DNA of 64,000 nt from an uncultured bacterium (lineage in GTDB: Bacteria > Cyanobacteriota > Vampirovibrionia > Gastranaerophilales > Gastranaerophilaceae): the NCBI GenBank assembly GCA_902761735.1, contig CACWLL010000007.1, positions 1 to 64,000 on the forward strand. Reading direction: 5' to 3'. Below are positions 44,601 through 52,559 of the stretch, piece after piece (position 1 is the first letter of the stretch; every line of letters starts with the position of its first letter). The translations under genes were made by a program, and so were the position numbers. The notes under the pieces are model-generated. The model had not been told where the DNA came from. It ran no database searches and saw nothing but the letters and a program-made list of their open reading frames with translations.

Positions 44601-45155
44601 AACTTTACCATTAATTGTAATAGGAGCATTACCGTGATAGCTTAATGCCGTAACGCCATCAACAGTTTGTTTTTGCCCTAAATTTGTTACTTCTAAATCA
44701 TAGTTGCCATTTCTGATACCATTTTTTAATAACTTCATACCTTGTGGCGTTGGTGTATAAACAGACAATGCACCTACATTCAAAACGCCGCTAGGTCCGA
44801 CAATCATACCGTTTGGAGATACAAAAACAGCCTCGCCGTTATGAAAAGCGCCATTTCTTACTGTATTTACCAAACCGTTAATTTGAACCTGATTATCAAC
44901 CAAGTTTACAAAGCGATTGATGTTATTAATAAAATCTAAATTAGCCACATCTCCCGCATCAAGATTGAACTTTGCATAGGATCTGTAGCCTGAATCACCA
45001 TTGAATTTCTCCGGTGTAATATTAAAAGTATTACCTGTTGGTGTCACTCCTGAAATTTCGGATGAAATCGCTGTCGGAGTCATGGATGCAGACGCCACAA
45101 ACATGATGGCGATAAGGAGCATCGACAACTTTCTTTTACTCGTTTTTTTGGTCAT
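41637..45155 (-). CDS. Filamentous LktA/FHA-like adhesin (TPS-type exoprotein)
   Basis: 1172 residues. The long basic signal peptide (about 1-32) is followed by a haemagglutinin/TPS-like domain (VNLVDNQVQINGLVNT, AVFVSPNGMIVGPSGVLNVGAL, about 85-135). From about 150 to 900 it is a beta-helix of 22-27-residue rungs rich in Asn-Gly, with a higher-order period near 70 residues (N-x-G-A-x-G-M-N..DG / NKAGDMNVDG / NHGNGALNI). The C-terminal quarter is less repetitive and ends FQVKNISNN..IIKDYFDVVKD without a beta-barrel. It resembles leukotoxin LktA-type and two-partner secretion proteins; no TpsB transporter is in the window. SD gaggga precedes the ATG. Confidence 0.8.
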   Translation of the reverse strand: MTKKTSKRKLSMLLIAIMFVASASMTPTAISSEISGVTPTGNTFNITPEKFNGDSGYRSYAKFNLDAGDVANLDFINNINRFVNLVDNQVQINGLVNTVRNGAFHNGEAVFVSPNGMIVGPSGVLNVGALSVYTPTPQGMKLLKNGIRNGNYDLEVTNLGQKQTVDGVTALSYHGNAPITINGKVISRGDVNLVANTFTLGQTGGIAAGVADNGTLVTTANAASLFNDLVNTGSTRTANVEIRSYDRANLGPKAGGIHLNGTLTNKGAGNIILENRGSNGLNTSGNISNTKGQLHLVNAKGTMTLGGNITGRNDVATERAINIVNGPSAGLLTVTGTVDGTNGVNVYNRAAQGANIGGTIRNNKDLSGSARGLAISNERGALNFTGKLENNNNAILQITNKGNKLALNNIDSTGKIVISNEGADGMDLNGTIKNSGNTAITNWNGKMTVNGTVQNVSGKMNLTNEGNGGLLLADTSRIVGSGDEVLIQNVGAGQGQFQAKGSIKNNGATYLQNTKNAMSVDGSIDNRTGVLYIGNTGSGLTIEEGANISNNASIQVYNKGANGLTVNGAIANSSNGGTALTNRGGSFVVNGTILSDKGNMNLTNVGNGDKGLTIANTAKVGSKNGELLVQNTGSSGLKVNGEIDNKGNTTLYNKAGNFNVATTGKVKTTDGTLYLSNAGSAMDVRGSVSALGEKAKLNILNTGANGMNLDGIIAAEGKTLVTNKAGDMNVDGIIATKDNLLAFSNHGNGALNIKDGAQVLQGEKGNIHITNAGAGGMNIDGLVDNSVGELLVTNKAGDLNVKGNVTNRGGKLNINNKGDGALNVAEDAMVTNEGLGRTYLTNKGAGGMKVDGDVVGGGHILVTNREGGMNISSKVTSTKDNVVLTNTGNENMVVNGTVRGNKVTAYAQGNDIVLGNTETKQIAINGLKKVFITADDGSIKNAGVDTHVIKSGGNLYMATTNGSIGEDVDTTGVGPNSRDLTKSVNVYVDGKVKAFTTDEKNASVINIASKGKDLKVDRIKADGKVILLTDKTVDENGVVRTGSILNAATELGDYANVKGTTVHMISSGSVGADNNALHFRQTDATKQSNVVAVKNVNLHARGEDAGEDVYFGVIKSKEGSVSADMIRNGVVENAIAPNGVNIKPRKNDANFQVKNISNNPNIIKDYFDVVKD

Positions 45156-45601
45156 AGTATATCCCTCACTTTTTGCTATAATATTATTAACAACAGAACA
45201 TGAAAAAAATTGCTATTGCTGAAAATAATATTAAGTTTTGTTAAACCGTTTTCTGTTAGGCAAGTATAAATCTATATATATATTATACCGCACTTAAGAT
45301 ATCTTTTGTGGATTTTTTGCATATCTCTTCACATCTTTTTACATTTCATATCTCCTCTGTTTCATTACACTTCGTATCAAATGTATATACGGCAAGCTTT
45401 TTCTAAACTTTAGGATTTCAACAAAAAAATTTACTCTTTGTTACAAATTATTTTTTTAATCAAGCTCAATAATAAAAACATTCAATGTTACGTATGTTTA
45501 AAGATTTGCAATATTATTTTTGTAAAGTATGATATAAGTAGGGCATGGCAGGTGCAATGTATCTGCTTTTATTAGAAAACATTTAAGGGATAGATAAAAA
45601 T

Positions 45602-46600
45602 ATGACAGAGCAAAGAATTGCCGTTATTGGTTGCGGTGTATGGGGCAGAAATATCGTAAGAAACTTTTATAATCTCGGAGTTTTGGATATCGTATGTGAT
45701 ATTGACGAAGAAAACCGAAAAAAAGTAATTGAACAATATCCGGGAGTAAAAGTTACAGCTGATTTCAATGACATTATTAACAATCCTGCGATTACTGCAG
45801 TAGCCGTGGTTACGCCAAGCCATACTCACTATAAAATGGTACATGCGATGTTAGATGCAGGTAAGAATGTATATGTGGAAAAACCTATTTCAACAGTTGC
45901 AGAAGAAGCCAAAGATTTAACCGAAGTTGCAAATTCTAAGGGATTAGTCCTAATGGTAGGTCATCTATTGCTTTATCATCCTGCGGTAAACAGGTTAAAA
46001 ATGCTTATAGACGAAGGTGAATTAGGCGATATTGTTTACGCTCAAAGCGATCGACTCAATATCAATTTCTTTAAAAATGACAGAAGTGTTATGTGGGATT
46101 TGGCACCACATGATGTTTCAATGATGAGCTATGTAACAGGCAAGAACCCGATAAGAGTTATTTCGGCAGTCGGATGTTCTTCCGATAGAAACGATATCAT
46201 GGACATTACTCATTTGAGCATTGAATTTGAAGGAGGCATGGTCGGACAAATTTCAGACAGCTGGATTACCCCAAGAAAGCATGTACAACTTCTTGTCAGA
46301 GGAACAAAGGCAACTGCAATACTTGACGATACTGTACCTGAAAATAAATTGGTTGTATTCGACAACTTTAATAAGGATATTACTCAAAATATAAAACTGG
46401 ATTACCTTGAAATAGAACCGTTAAAACTTGAATGCCAGCATTTTATTAATTGCTGTGAAACAGGCAAGAAGGCTCGTTCCGATGGAGACAACGGATTTAT
46501 GGTAACAAAAATCCTTGAGCAAGCAGAAAAAGTTATGCTGGGTGACAGACGTAAAAATCTTGATGAAGTCAATTTCGCTCTTTCAAGAACGAAAAAATAA
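45602..46600 (+). CDS. Gfo/Idh/MocA-family NAD(P)-dependent oxidoreductase
   Basis: 332 residues. The N-terminal Rossmann motif is IAVIGCGVWGRNIV, followed by VVTPSHTHYKM and the family signature VYVEKPIS (Lys of the EKP motif). The C-terminal alpha/beta domain has WDLAPHDVSMM with the conserved His. Such enzymes oxidise or reduce sugars, often UDP-sugars in surface polysaccharide synthesis (WlbA-like). Substrate is not fixed here. SD aaggga precedes the ATG; a TTGCAA-N16-TATGAT promoter is plausible just upstream. It begins a run of four same-strand genes. Nothing is seen in the rest of the 446-bp gap upstream beyond the two divergent promoter regions. Confidence 0.88.
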   Translation: MTEQRIAVIGCGVWGRNIVRNFYNLGVLDIVCDIDEENRKKVIEQYPGVKVTADFNDIINNPAITAVAVVTPSHTHYKMVHAMLDAGKNVYVEKPISTVAEEAKDLTEVANSKGLVLMVGHLLLYHPAVNRLKMLIDEGELGDIVYAQSDRLNINFFKNDRSVMWDLAPHDVSMMSYVTGKNPIRVISAVGCSSDRNDIMDITHLSIEFEGGMVGQISDSWITPRKHVQLLVRGTKATAILDDTVPENKLVVFDNFNKDITQNIKLDYLEIEPLKLECQHFINCCETGKKARSDGDNGFMVTKILEQAEKVMLGDRRKNLDEVNFALSRTKK

Positions 46601-46631
46601 AATATATCAATTAACCGTAAAAGAGGATAAT

Positions 46632-47231
46632 ATGGACATAAAAAAGAATTCCGCAAATATAGTATCAGTTGTAAGAGTTTTTGTTGCATTTGGAGCGATT
46701 GCTCTGTTGTTCACACAAACAACGAAATCGTACATATTATCCTTTGTGCTAACAGCAATAGCCTTTTCCATGGATGCTGTTGACGGTTACTTAGCAAGGA
46801 AATTTGGTCAGGCTTCTCAATTAGGGGCAGTTCTTGATATTATGGGTGATAGAATAATTGAAGCTATTTATTGGATAGTATTTGCCGTTCTTGGCTGGCT
46901 GCCTGTTATATTCCCAATAATATGCGTTTCAAGAGCTTTTCTGACTGATGGAATAAGAAGCGTAGCTCTTACAAAAGGTATGACTCCGTTTGGAATGCAG
47001 ACAACCCAATGGGGAAAATTTATATGTGCATCAAAACTTATGAAAACAAGCTATGCCGTTGCTAAAGTTGCAGCTTTTATGCTCTTAATTATTGCTTACA
47101 CTCCGGGATTAAGTGAATGCTATGCTCATTGTATCTTAAAAATTGCAATTATATTAGCTTGGATTGCAATAATATTCTGTGTTGTCAGAGCCATACCGGT
47201 TGTAGCCGAAAGCGGAAAGTTGTTTGATTAA
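46632..47231 (+). CDS. CDP-alcohol phosphatidyltransferase (PgsA-like)
   Basis: 199 residues, about five membrane helices. The active-site motif DGYLARKFGQASQLGAVLD-x3-D fits D-G-x2-A-R-x8-G-x3-D-x3-D of the family. It transfers a phosphatidyl group from CDP-diacylglycerol, most likely to glycerol-3-phosphate (phosphatidylglycerol phosphate synthase), although inositol- or glycerol-type relatives are not excluded. The start ATG 46632 (MDIKKNS) has SD agagga; a longer frame would overlap the oxidoreductase. One base separates it from trmL. Confidence 0.88.
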   Translation: MDIKKNSANIVSVVRVFVAFGAIALLFTQTTKSYILSFVLTAIAFSMDAVDGYLARKFGQASQLGAVLDIMGDRIIEAIYWIVFAVLGWLPVIFPIICVSRAFLTDGIRSVALTKGMTPFGMQTTQWGKFICASKLMKTSYAVAKVAAFMLLIIAYTPGLSECYAHCILKIAIILAWIAIIFCVVRAIPVVAESGKLFD

Positions 47232-47232
47232 T

Positions 47233-47679
47233 ATGAAACTTAACATTGCATTATATGAGCCTGAAATTCCTCAAAACACCGGTAATATAGCAAGGTTATG
47301 TGCTTGCACCGGAGCAAGTTTGTACCTTGTAGGAAAGTTAGGATTTTCCTTATCAAGCAAATATACAAAACGAGCAGGGCTTGACTATTGGGATAGCGTG
47401 GATTTACATAAAGTAGAATCCATGGATGATTTATATAAAGAAAACCCCGATGCAACTTTTTACTACTTAACAACCAAAACAAAAAGAAAATATACTGAAG
47501 TACAATTTAAAGACGGAGATTTTATAGTTTTTGGTCCCGAAACCAGAGGATTACCGGAGAAATACGTAACCGACAAAAATGCACTGACAATACCAATGAA
47601 AGAAGGACAACGAAGCTTAAATCTCTCTAATTCTGTTGCAATTGTGGCATATGAGGCAATACGACAAAATGGAATTTAA
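47233..47679 (+). CDS. trmL: tRNA 2'-O-methyltransferase TrmL (SPOUT)
   Basis: 148 residues. LNIALYEPEIPQNTGNIARLCACTG is abbreviated here to its start YEPEIPQNTGNIAR, the TrmL hallmark. Later DFIVFGPETRGLPE and RSLNLSNSVAIVAYEA form the trefoil-knot SAM site. It methylates the wobble C/U 2'-OH of tRNA-Leu isoacceptors in E. coli. ATG 47233 is one base past the previous stop. Note that both tRNAs in this window are tRNA-Leu, though neither is a documented TrmL substrate type (CmAA/cmnm5UmAA). Confidence 0.93.
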   Translation: MKLNIALYEPEIPQNTGNIARLCACTGASLYLVGKLGFSLSSKYTKRAGLDYWDSVDLHKVESMDDLYKENPDATFYYLTTKTKRKYTEVQFKDGDFIVFGPETRGLPEKYVTDKNALTIPMKEGQRSLNLSNSVAIVAYEAIRQNGI

Positions 47680-47680
47680 C

Positions 47681-48478
47681 ATGCCGGAAAGAATTCAAGA
47701 GTCACACAAAGGAACCTTCGGAAGAGTTTTAAACATTTCAGGGTCTGAGTTTATGACGGGAGCGCCTTATCTGTCCAGCATTGCCGCCCTTAGGACAGGT
47801 TGCGGCTATCTGGTTTTATGTGCACCTAAAATAGTTATCGACGCCCTTAGCACACAATCTCCGGATATTGTTTTCGCCGCTATTAATAAAATGATTGAGC
47901 AACTTGAGACAGCTGATGTTGTGCTTGTAGGATGCGGGTTGTCTACGACAGGAGAAGCTAAAAAAACTTTTAATCTTCTTATAAACAATATACAAAAAAA
48001 TACGCCACTTCTGATTGATGCTGATGGATTAAATCTCCTTGCTCAAACACAAACAAACGTTCAATTGCCGCACAACACAATATTAACACCTCATCCCAAG
48101 GAAGCCTCAAGATTGTTGAATGTTTCTGTTGACGAGATATTAAGAGATATAGAATATTATGCTAAGGAAATTTCTAAAAAATACAAATGCATAACAGTTT
48201 TAAAAGGGCACAATACAATAGTTTGTTCAAAGAATTTAGAAATTTATGTAAATCATACAGGAAATTCCTCATTAGCAAAAGCCGGCAGCGGAGATGTCTT
48301 ATCGGGAATCATAGCAGGACTTCTTGCTCAAAAATGTGAACCTTATTACGCTGCCAAATTGGGAGTTTATTTACACGGTTTATGCGGAGATATCGCAAAA
48401 AATGACCTGAGCGAATACGGAGTTCTTGCATCCGACCTGCTCAGGTACATTCCTACAGCTATAAAAACTTTAATTTAA
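47681..48478 (+). CDS. nnrD: ADP-dependent NAD(P)H-hydrate dehydratase (NnrD, YjeF C-terminal type)
   Basis: About 265 residues, ribokinase-like fold. Motifs are GVLNISGS-like GRVLNISGSEFMTGAPYLS, LLIDADGLNLLA, TILTPHPKEASRLL, and the nucleotide-binding NSSLAKAGSGDVLSGIIAGL. It repairs the hydrated cofactors NADHX/NADPHX. The epimerase (NnrE) domain often fused at the N-terminus is missing, so the epimerase must be separate. ATG 47681 has ggaa seven bases upstream, overlapping the end of trmL; ATG 47669 is possible. Confidence 0.92.
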   Translation: MPERIQESHKGTFGRVLNISGSEFMTGAPYLSSIAALRTGCGYLVLCAPKIVIDALSTQSPDIVFAAINKMIEQLETADVVLVGCGLSTTGEAKKTFNLLINNIQKNTPLLIDADGLNLLAQTQTNVQLPHNTILTPHPKEASRLLNVSVDEILRDIEYYAKEISKKYKCITVLKGHNTIVCSKNLEIYVNHTGNSSLAKAGSGDVLSGIIAGLLAQKCEPYYAAKLGVYLHGLCGDIAKNDLSEYGVLASDLLRYIPTAIKTLI

Positions 48479-48754
48479 TTATACTATTCCGAGAGTTTGC
48501 CCTGCAATTGCTTTTCCGCCGTGAGATAACACATAGGATTCTACACTTTTATCTTCAACAATTTGTGGAACAATAGGAGCATCCGGGCGTTCAAATCTAT
48601 GTACTTTATCTTCGCCACGTATTAATCTGTAAATTCCGTCTTGTTCCAATGCTTTATCAATTTTTTTTGCAACTTGTTTAACTTCTTTTTCCGTAAATAT
48701 GGTACCCTCATTTACATATTTGGCTGCATTACCAAATGAAATCTTATTTATCAT
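48479..48754 (-). CDS. Small 'FG-tagged' protein of unknown function
   Basis: 91 residues, starting MINKISFGNAAKYVNEGTIF. The N-terminal 'SFGN' resembles tags in other lineage-specific proteins here. The body is helical and charged, ending in a short hydrophobic segment (AIAGQTLGIV). SD aaaaaggag precedes the ATG. It is convergent with nnrD, abutting it. No catalytic motif. Confidence 0.6.
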   Translation of the reverse strand: MINKISFGNAAKYVNEGTIFTEKEVKQVAKKIDKALEQDGIYRLIRGEDKVHRFERPDAPIVPQIVEDKSVESYVLSHGGKAIAGQTLGIV

Positions 48755-48874
48755 TTTTTCTCCTTTTTATTTTATTTATATTCGACTATAAGCGACAAAA
48801 CTCCTGAATATGAAATTTTGTCAATAATGCTTTATAACTTTACATTAGTTTACACAATTATACATGAAAATAAA

Positions 48875-50011
48875 TTAATTACCATAAGCCATTTTACCTA
48901 AAATTACACGACGGGATGCTCCCGTACATTCAGGTAAATTATTTGGTATAGCGTAATATGTACAATATCCTAACAAGGCAAATGCCATTACTTCTTTGTA
49001 ATTGTTTGAGATACCATAATCTTCATGGGTTTTAAGAATTATTCCTTCCGGCAAATATGTTCTTAATAAATTCATCATAACAGGGTTATAAGCACCGCCG
49101 CCGCCGACAACAACTTCTTCTATATCAATTTCCGGCAAAATAAATCTTTCATATGCTTGCACAATAGACTTTGCGGTGAGAGCGGTGACAGTTGCAATAA
49201 TATCCTTCGGCTCAGAAGGTGCAAAGTTTAGGGCATTTTCTATATAACGTTGACTAAAATACTCTCTTCCTGTTGTTTTCGGAGGATTTATGAAATAATA
49301 ATCATCCTGCAATAAGCAATCTAACCACGTTTCACATATTACACCCGACTTTGCAATTTCACCATCTTTGTCATAACTTTTGCCATAAAATTTATTAACA
49401 CAATAATCCAGCATAATATTTCCGAGTCCTGTATCAAAGCCAAACGTCGGATGAGAATGAGAAATCATTGTTACATTAGATATACCCCCGATATTTTGCA
49501 CCGCAATATTCTTATCCGTCGACTTAAACCATTTTTCATCGGCAAAACATACCAGCGGCGCACCCTCCCCTCCTGCTGCAATATCAGCTTCTCTGAAGTT
49601 AGAAACCGTAAGACATCCGGTTTTTTGGGCAATTACAGAACCATCACCAATTTGCAAAGTACTGCTAAGATTTATATTATCTAATTTTTCACTTTGCGGT
49701 GCGTGAAAAACTGTTTGACCATGACTTGCTATTAAATCGGGTTTCCCAAATTCTTCTATTAAAATATTAGCTGCATTGGCAAAACATTCTCCGATTGCAA
49801 AATTCATTTGGCATATATCTTTTATTGAGGCTTCTTGCCTGAATATTTGAAAAATTTTTGCTCTGATATGCTCCGGATACTTATAATTTATGCCCTTAAT
49901 TAATTCACATTTTAACTCAGGAGTAACAACACAAAGCCCGGCGTCTATACTATCACAAGACGTTCCGGACATTAAGCCTATTACCTTTTTTACTTCTAAA
50001 TCTTCACCCAT
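48875..50011 (-). CDS. anmK: Anhydro-N-acetylmuramic acid kinase
   Basis: 378 residues. The ATP-binding GLMSGTSCDSIDAGL, catalytic Asp region NFREADIAAGGEGAPL, and VVGGGGAYNPVMM define AnmK. It cleaves and phosphorylates 1,6-anhydroMurNAc, recycling peptidoglycan fragments to MurNAc-6-P, which implies a recycling Gram-negative-type wall. No murQ is adjacent. No clear SD is seen before ATG 50011. Confidence 0.96.
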   Translation of the reverse strand: MGEDLEVKKVIGLMSGTSCDSIDAGLCVVTPELKCELIKGINYKYPEHIRAKIFQIFRQEASIKDICQMNFAIGECFANAANILIEEFGKPDLIASHGQTVFHAPQSEKLDNINLSSTLQIGDGSVIAQKTGCLTVSNFREADIAAGGEGAPLVCFADEKWFKSTDKNIAVQNIGGISNVTMISHSHPTFGFDTGLGNIMLDYCVNKFYGKSYDKDGEIAKSGVICETWLDCLLQDDYYFINPPKTTGREYFSQRYIENALNFAPSEPKDIIATVTALTAKSIVQAYERFILPEIDIEEVVVGGGGAYNPVMMNLLRTYLPEGIILKTHEDYGISNNYKEVMAFALLGYCTYYAIPNNLPECTGASRRVILGKMAYGN

Positions 50012-50599
50012 GATTATTAATTAAATATTTAACTACAACTATTTTAAACCCCAAATCTCCACTAAGACTAATTACTAAATTGATTTTTATTCATTTTCCC
50101 GTATATAGAGAAACACATACCCCTAATCTACAAGCTTTAATTCTTATTTACCTCAAATCTTCCTTCTGAATCTTATTGTGTCCCTATAACCTTTAACCTT
50201 AATTCATCCTCTCCATTCGGACTTTTACGCCATCACCTCTTTTTCTTTTGTCCTTCCTTAATCTGATATAACCCAATTATTTTTATGTCCCCCGTGGTCC
50301 GGTAACCACTTTTGCGAAGGTTTATTGCCCTCAACAAAATACAATTTAGAACTAACTTTATAAGATTACAAGTAAAAAATTTTTAATTATTTTTTACAAT
50401 TGCCCATGCCCCCTGTCGCCGTAAAGTAAAATTCGTGTTCGCAAATCTTAATGAAGAAAATTTAATGAAATTAAGTAAAATTTATATGAATTTTTTATTG
50501 ACAATTTAGTTTGTTCGAAAAAATTTTACTAAACTTTGGCATGCTATTTATTTACAATTTATAGATTTTTTTTATTTTTTATAGTACGCTCAGAAAGAG
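50012..50599. other. 588-bp intergenic region, strand-skewed, nothing recognised
   Basis: No gene is supported. From about 50040 to 50290 the plus strand is strongly pyrimidine-rich (minus purine-rich). A hairpin GTGGT/ACCAC around CCGGTA occurs near 50295. On the minus strand a 16-codon frame starting MCFSIYGKMNK follows an aggggt site. I see no known riboswitch or RNA motif. Confidence 0.4.
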
Positions 50600-51541
50600 A
50601 TGAAAGAGTTTAACAAAACAAATACTGTCACATATAATTTAATTACATACACGGGTTTTAAATCTTTGTTATTATTTTCTTTGCTTTTAGAATCTCCGAA
50701 GTCATATGAAGAGATTATTGAGTATTTTAAAAATCACCCGCATCTTAAAGAAGAAGTTTCGGTTGATACAATTCGAGTATATCTTACTTCCCTAAAAAAA
50801 ATAGGTTGTGAAATTCACAAAACAAATAAAGCCGGCGGAAAGAAATTTTATATTACAAAGCACCCTTATGAATTTAATATAAATGATAAGCAAATAAAAG
50901 GCATAATCAAAATATATAAAATATTACAAAACACAATTGATGTTAACGACTTGATTATTTTTGAAAAATTTATTCGCCAACTTGCCGAAAAAATTAACAA
51001 TCCAGATTTTACGGATGCAATAAACAAAGTTTCCTTATTTAAAAAGATTAACATGAACTTATTAGATAAGTTAGTTGAATGCACCAAGAATAAAAATAGC
51101 ATTACAATCCTGTATAATTCTCCTACTTCCGGCAAAAAAGAAATTAAAGTTATAACCGATAAACTTGGAATCTACCGCAATAATATATATTTATACGGAA
51201 TCAGTTTGGAGTACAAGCAGGATACATCCTATTTGGTATCAAGAATTATCGATATTGTTGATATTGATGAAAATAATGATGCGCGTATAGAAATAGCTCC
51301 AATTACAGTTGGTTATGAATTGGGGACTTTAACTCCGGGAGCAAAACTTTCCGAGAACGAGAAAATTGTGGAAATCAAAGACAATTCGGTAATAATCGAA
51401 GCCCAAACAACAAATTTGTTTATGATGAAACGTAAAATATTAGATTATGGCGGGCTTTGCACCGTTTTGTATCCTGAAGATTTTCGTAACGATATAATTA
51501 ACACACTTAAAGAGATGAGAGAGGTGTATAATAATGACTAA
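50600..51541 (+). CDS. WYL-type transcriptional regulator, first of a tandem pair
   Basis: 313 residues. An N-terminal winged helix-turn-helix (SYEEIIEYF...VSVDTIRVYLTSLKKIGCEI, about 35-75) is followed by a WYL-like domain (about 165-240: SITILYNSPTSGKKEIKVITDKL, NIYLYGISLE) and a C-terminal WCX-like extension (LKEMREVY). The W-Y-L triad itself is degenerate (LYG). Such regulators sense nucleic acid or small ligands and control DNA-damage or defence genes. The stop overlaps the next, paralogous gene by 8 bp, as in PafB-PafC. Only a weak SD (gaaagag) precedes the ATG. Confidence 0.7.
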   Translation: MKEFNKTNTVTYNLITYTGFKSLLLFSLLLESPKSYEEIIEYFKNHPHLKEEVSVDTIRVYLTSLKKIGCEIHKTNKAGGKKFYITKHPYEFNINDKQIKGIIKIYKILQNTIDVNDLIIFEKFIRQLAEKINNPDFTDAINKVSLFKKINMNLLDKLVECTKNKNSITILYNSPTSGKKEIKVITDKLGIYRNNIYLYGISLEYKQDTSYLVSRIIDIVDIDENNDARIEIAPITVGYELGTLTPGAKLSENEKIVEIKDNSVIIEAQTTNLFMMKRKILDYGGLCTVLYPEDFRNDIINTLKEMREVYNND

Positions 51542-52463
51542 AGGTACAAGTGAAAAATATAATGATTCGTGCCTGAAGATATTTGCACTTATCTCTTTAT
51601 TTTCTAAAGGTGAAACAAAATTTGAGGATGTAATTAAACTTTTTGCGGATGAAAACGGGAAAGTTGCTCAAATCTCAAACGTAACACTTAATAAATATAT
51701 GAATACCCTAAAAATATTCGGAATAGATGTTAGAAAGAAAAAAGGTATTTATTATCTCCATAAAATGCCCTTCAGTATCACATTAGAAGAATCTGAATTG
51801 CGAGCCGTTGCTTTAATGAAATCGGCCTTGGCATTCATGGTAAACAGCAAAATCAAAAAAGAACTTTCTCTGTTTATTGAAGAATTAGAAAAAAGATACG
51901 ACTATAAAACAAAACAACTTGATACAGTAGTAAAAAATACAAGAAGTTATGACTTAACATTCTATTTCATGAAATTTAAAAAGCAGATTGCGGAATGTGA
52001 AAAATATTGCCAAGAAGGAAATAAACTCTACATATCATATATCAATCAGGGCAATCAGGAAATTCGAATTGATTGTGATCCTTTAGAAGTTAAATATAAC
52101 AAAGATTCTGTTCTTTTTAGTGTGTATAGTCCAAGAGATGCGCAAGTTTTTGATATTCCGGTAGAGTCAATTTTAAGCATCAACCTTATTTCTAAAAATC
52201 AAAAAATAAAAAGTAAAAAATGTACCGCCGTAAAATTTAAACTCAGAGGCAATTTGGCTAAAAGTTATAAACTTCGCGAATGGGAACAATCTGAAGGCTA
52301 TGATGAAAACGGTTGGCTTACTATTATAAATTCGGGAGAAGATTTTGCCGAATTAGCAAACAGATTATTTAAATACAATATAAATTGTGTTGTGATTTCG
52401 CCAAAATATTTAAAGACTCAAGTATCAAAAATGATTGATGAAACATTAAAAAATTATCTGTAA
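51534..52463 (+). CDS. WYL-type transcriptional regulator, second of a tandem pair
   Basis: 309 residues with the same layout as the upstream gene: winged HTH (KFEDVIKLF...ISNVTLNKYMNTLKIFGIDV), a linker, a WYL-like domain (NKLYISYINQGNQEIRIDCDPLEVKY...SVLFSVYSPRD) and a C-terminal domain (WLTIINSGEDFAELANRLF). SD agagaggt lies inside the upstream gene. The two proteins probably form a heterodimer, by analogy with PafBC, but regulated genes are unknown. argS follows after 96 bp with its own SD and may be read through. Confidence 0.7.
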   Translation: MTKGTSEKYNDSCLKIFALISLFSKGETKFEDVIKLFADENGKVAQISNVTLNKYMNTLKIFGIDVRKKKGIYYLHKMPFSITLEESELRAVALMKSALAFMVNSKIKKELSLFIEELEKRYDYKTKQLDTVVKNTRSYDLTFYFMKFKKQIAECEKYCQEGNKLYISYINQGNQEIRIDCDPLEVKYNKDSVLFSVYSPRDAQVFDIPVESILSINLISKNQKIKSKKCTAVKFKLRGNLAKSYKLREWEQSEGYDENGWLTIINSGEDFAELANRLFKYNINCVVISPKYLKTQVSKMIDETLKNYL

Positions 52464-52559
52464 AACAATAAAATTATTGGCTCTTATTTATTATCAATAA
52501 CTCTCTTATCTTGCTATGATGTTTATTCATGGTAAAATTGTCTTACAGGAGAGAATATT

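Noticed and set aside
50012..50599. RNase P RNA, 6S or SRP RNA in the large gap
   Set aside because: I looked for their conserved core words on both strands and did not find them together.
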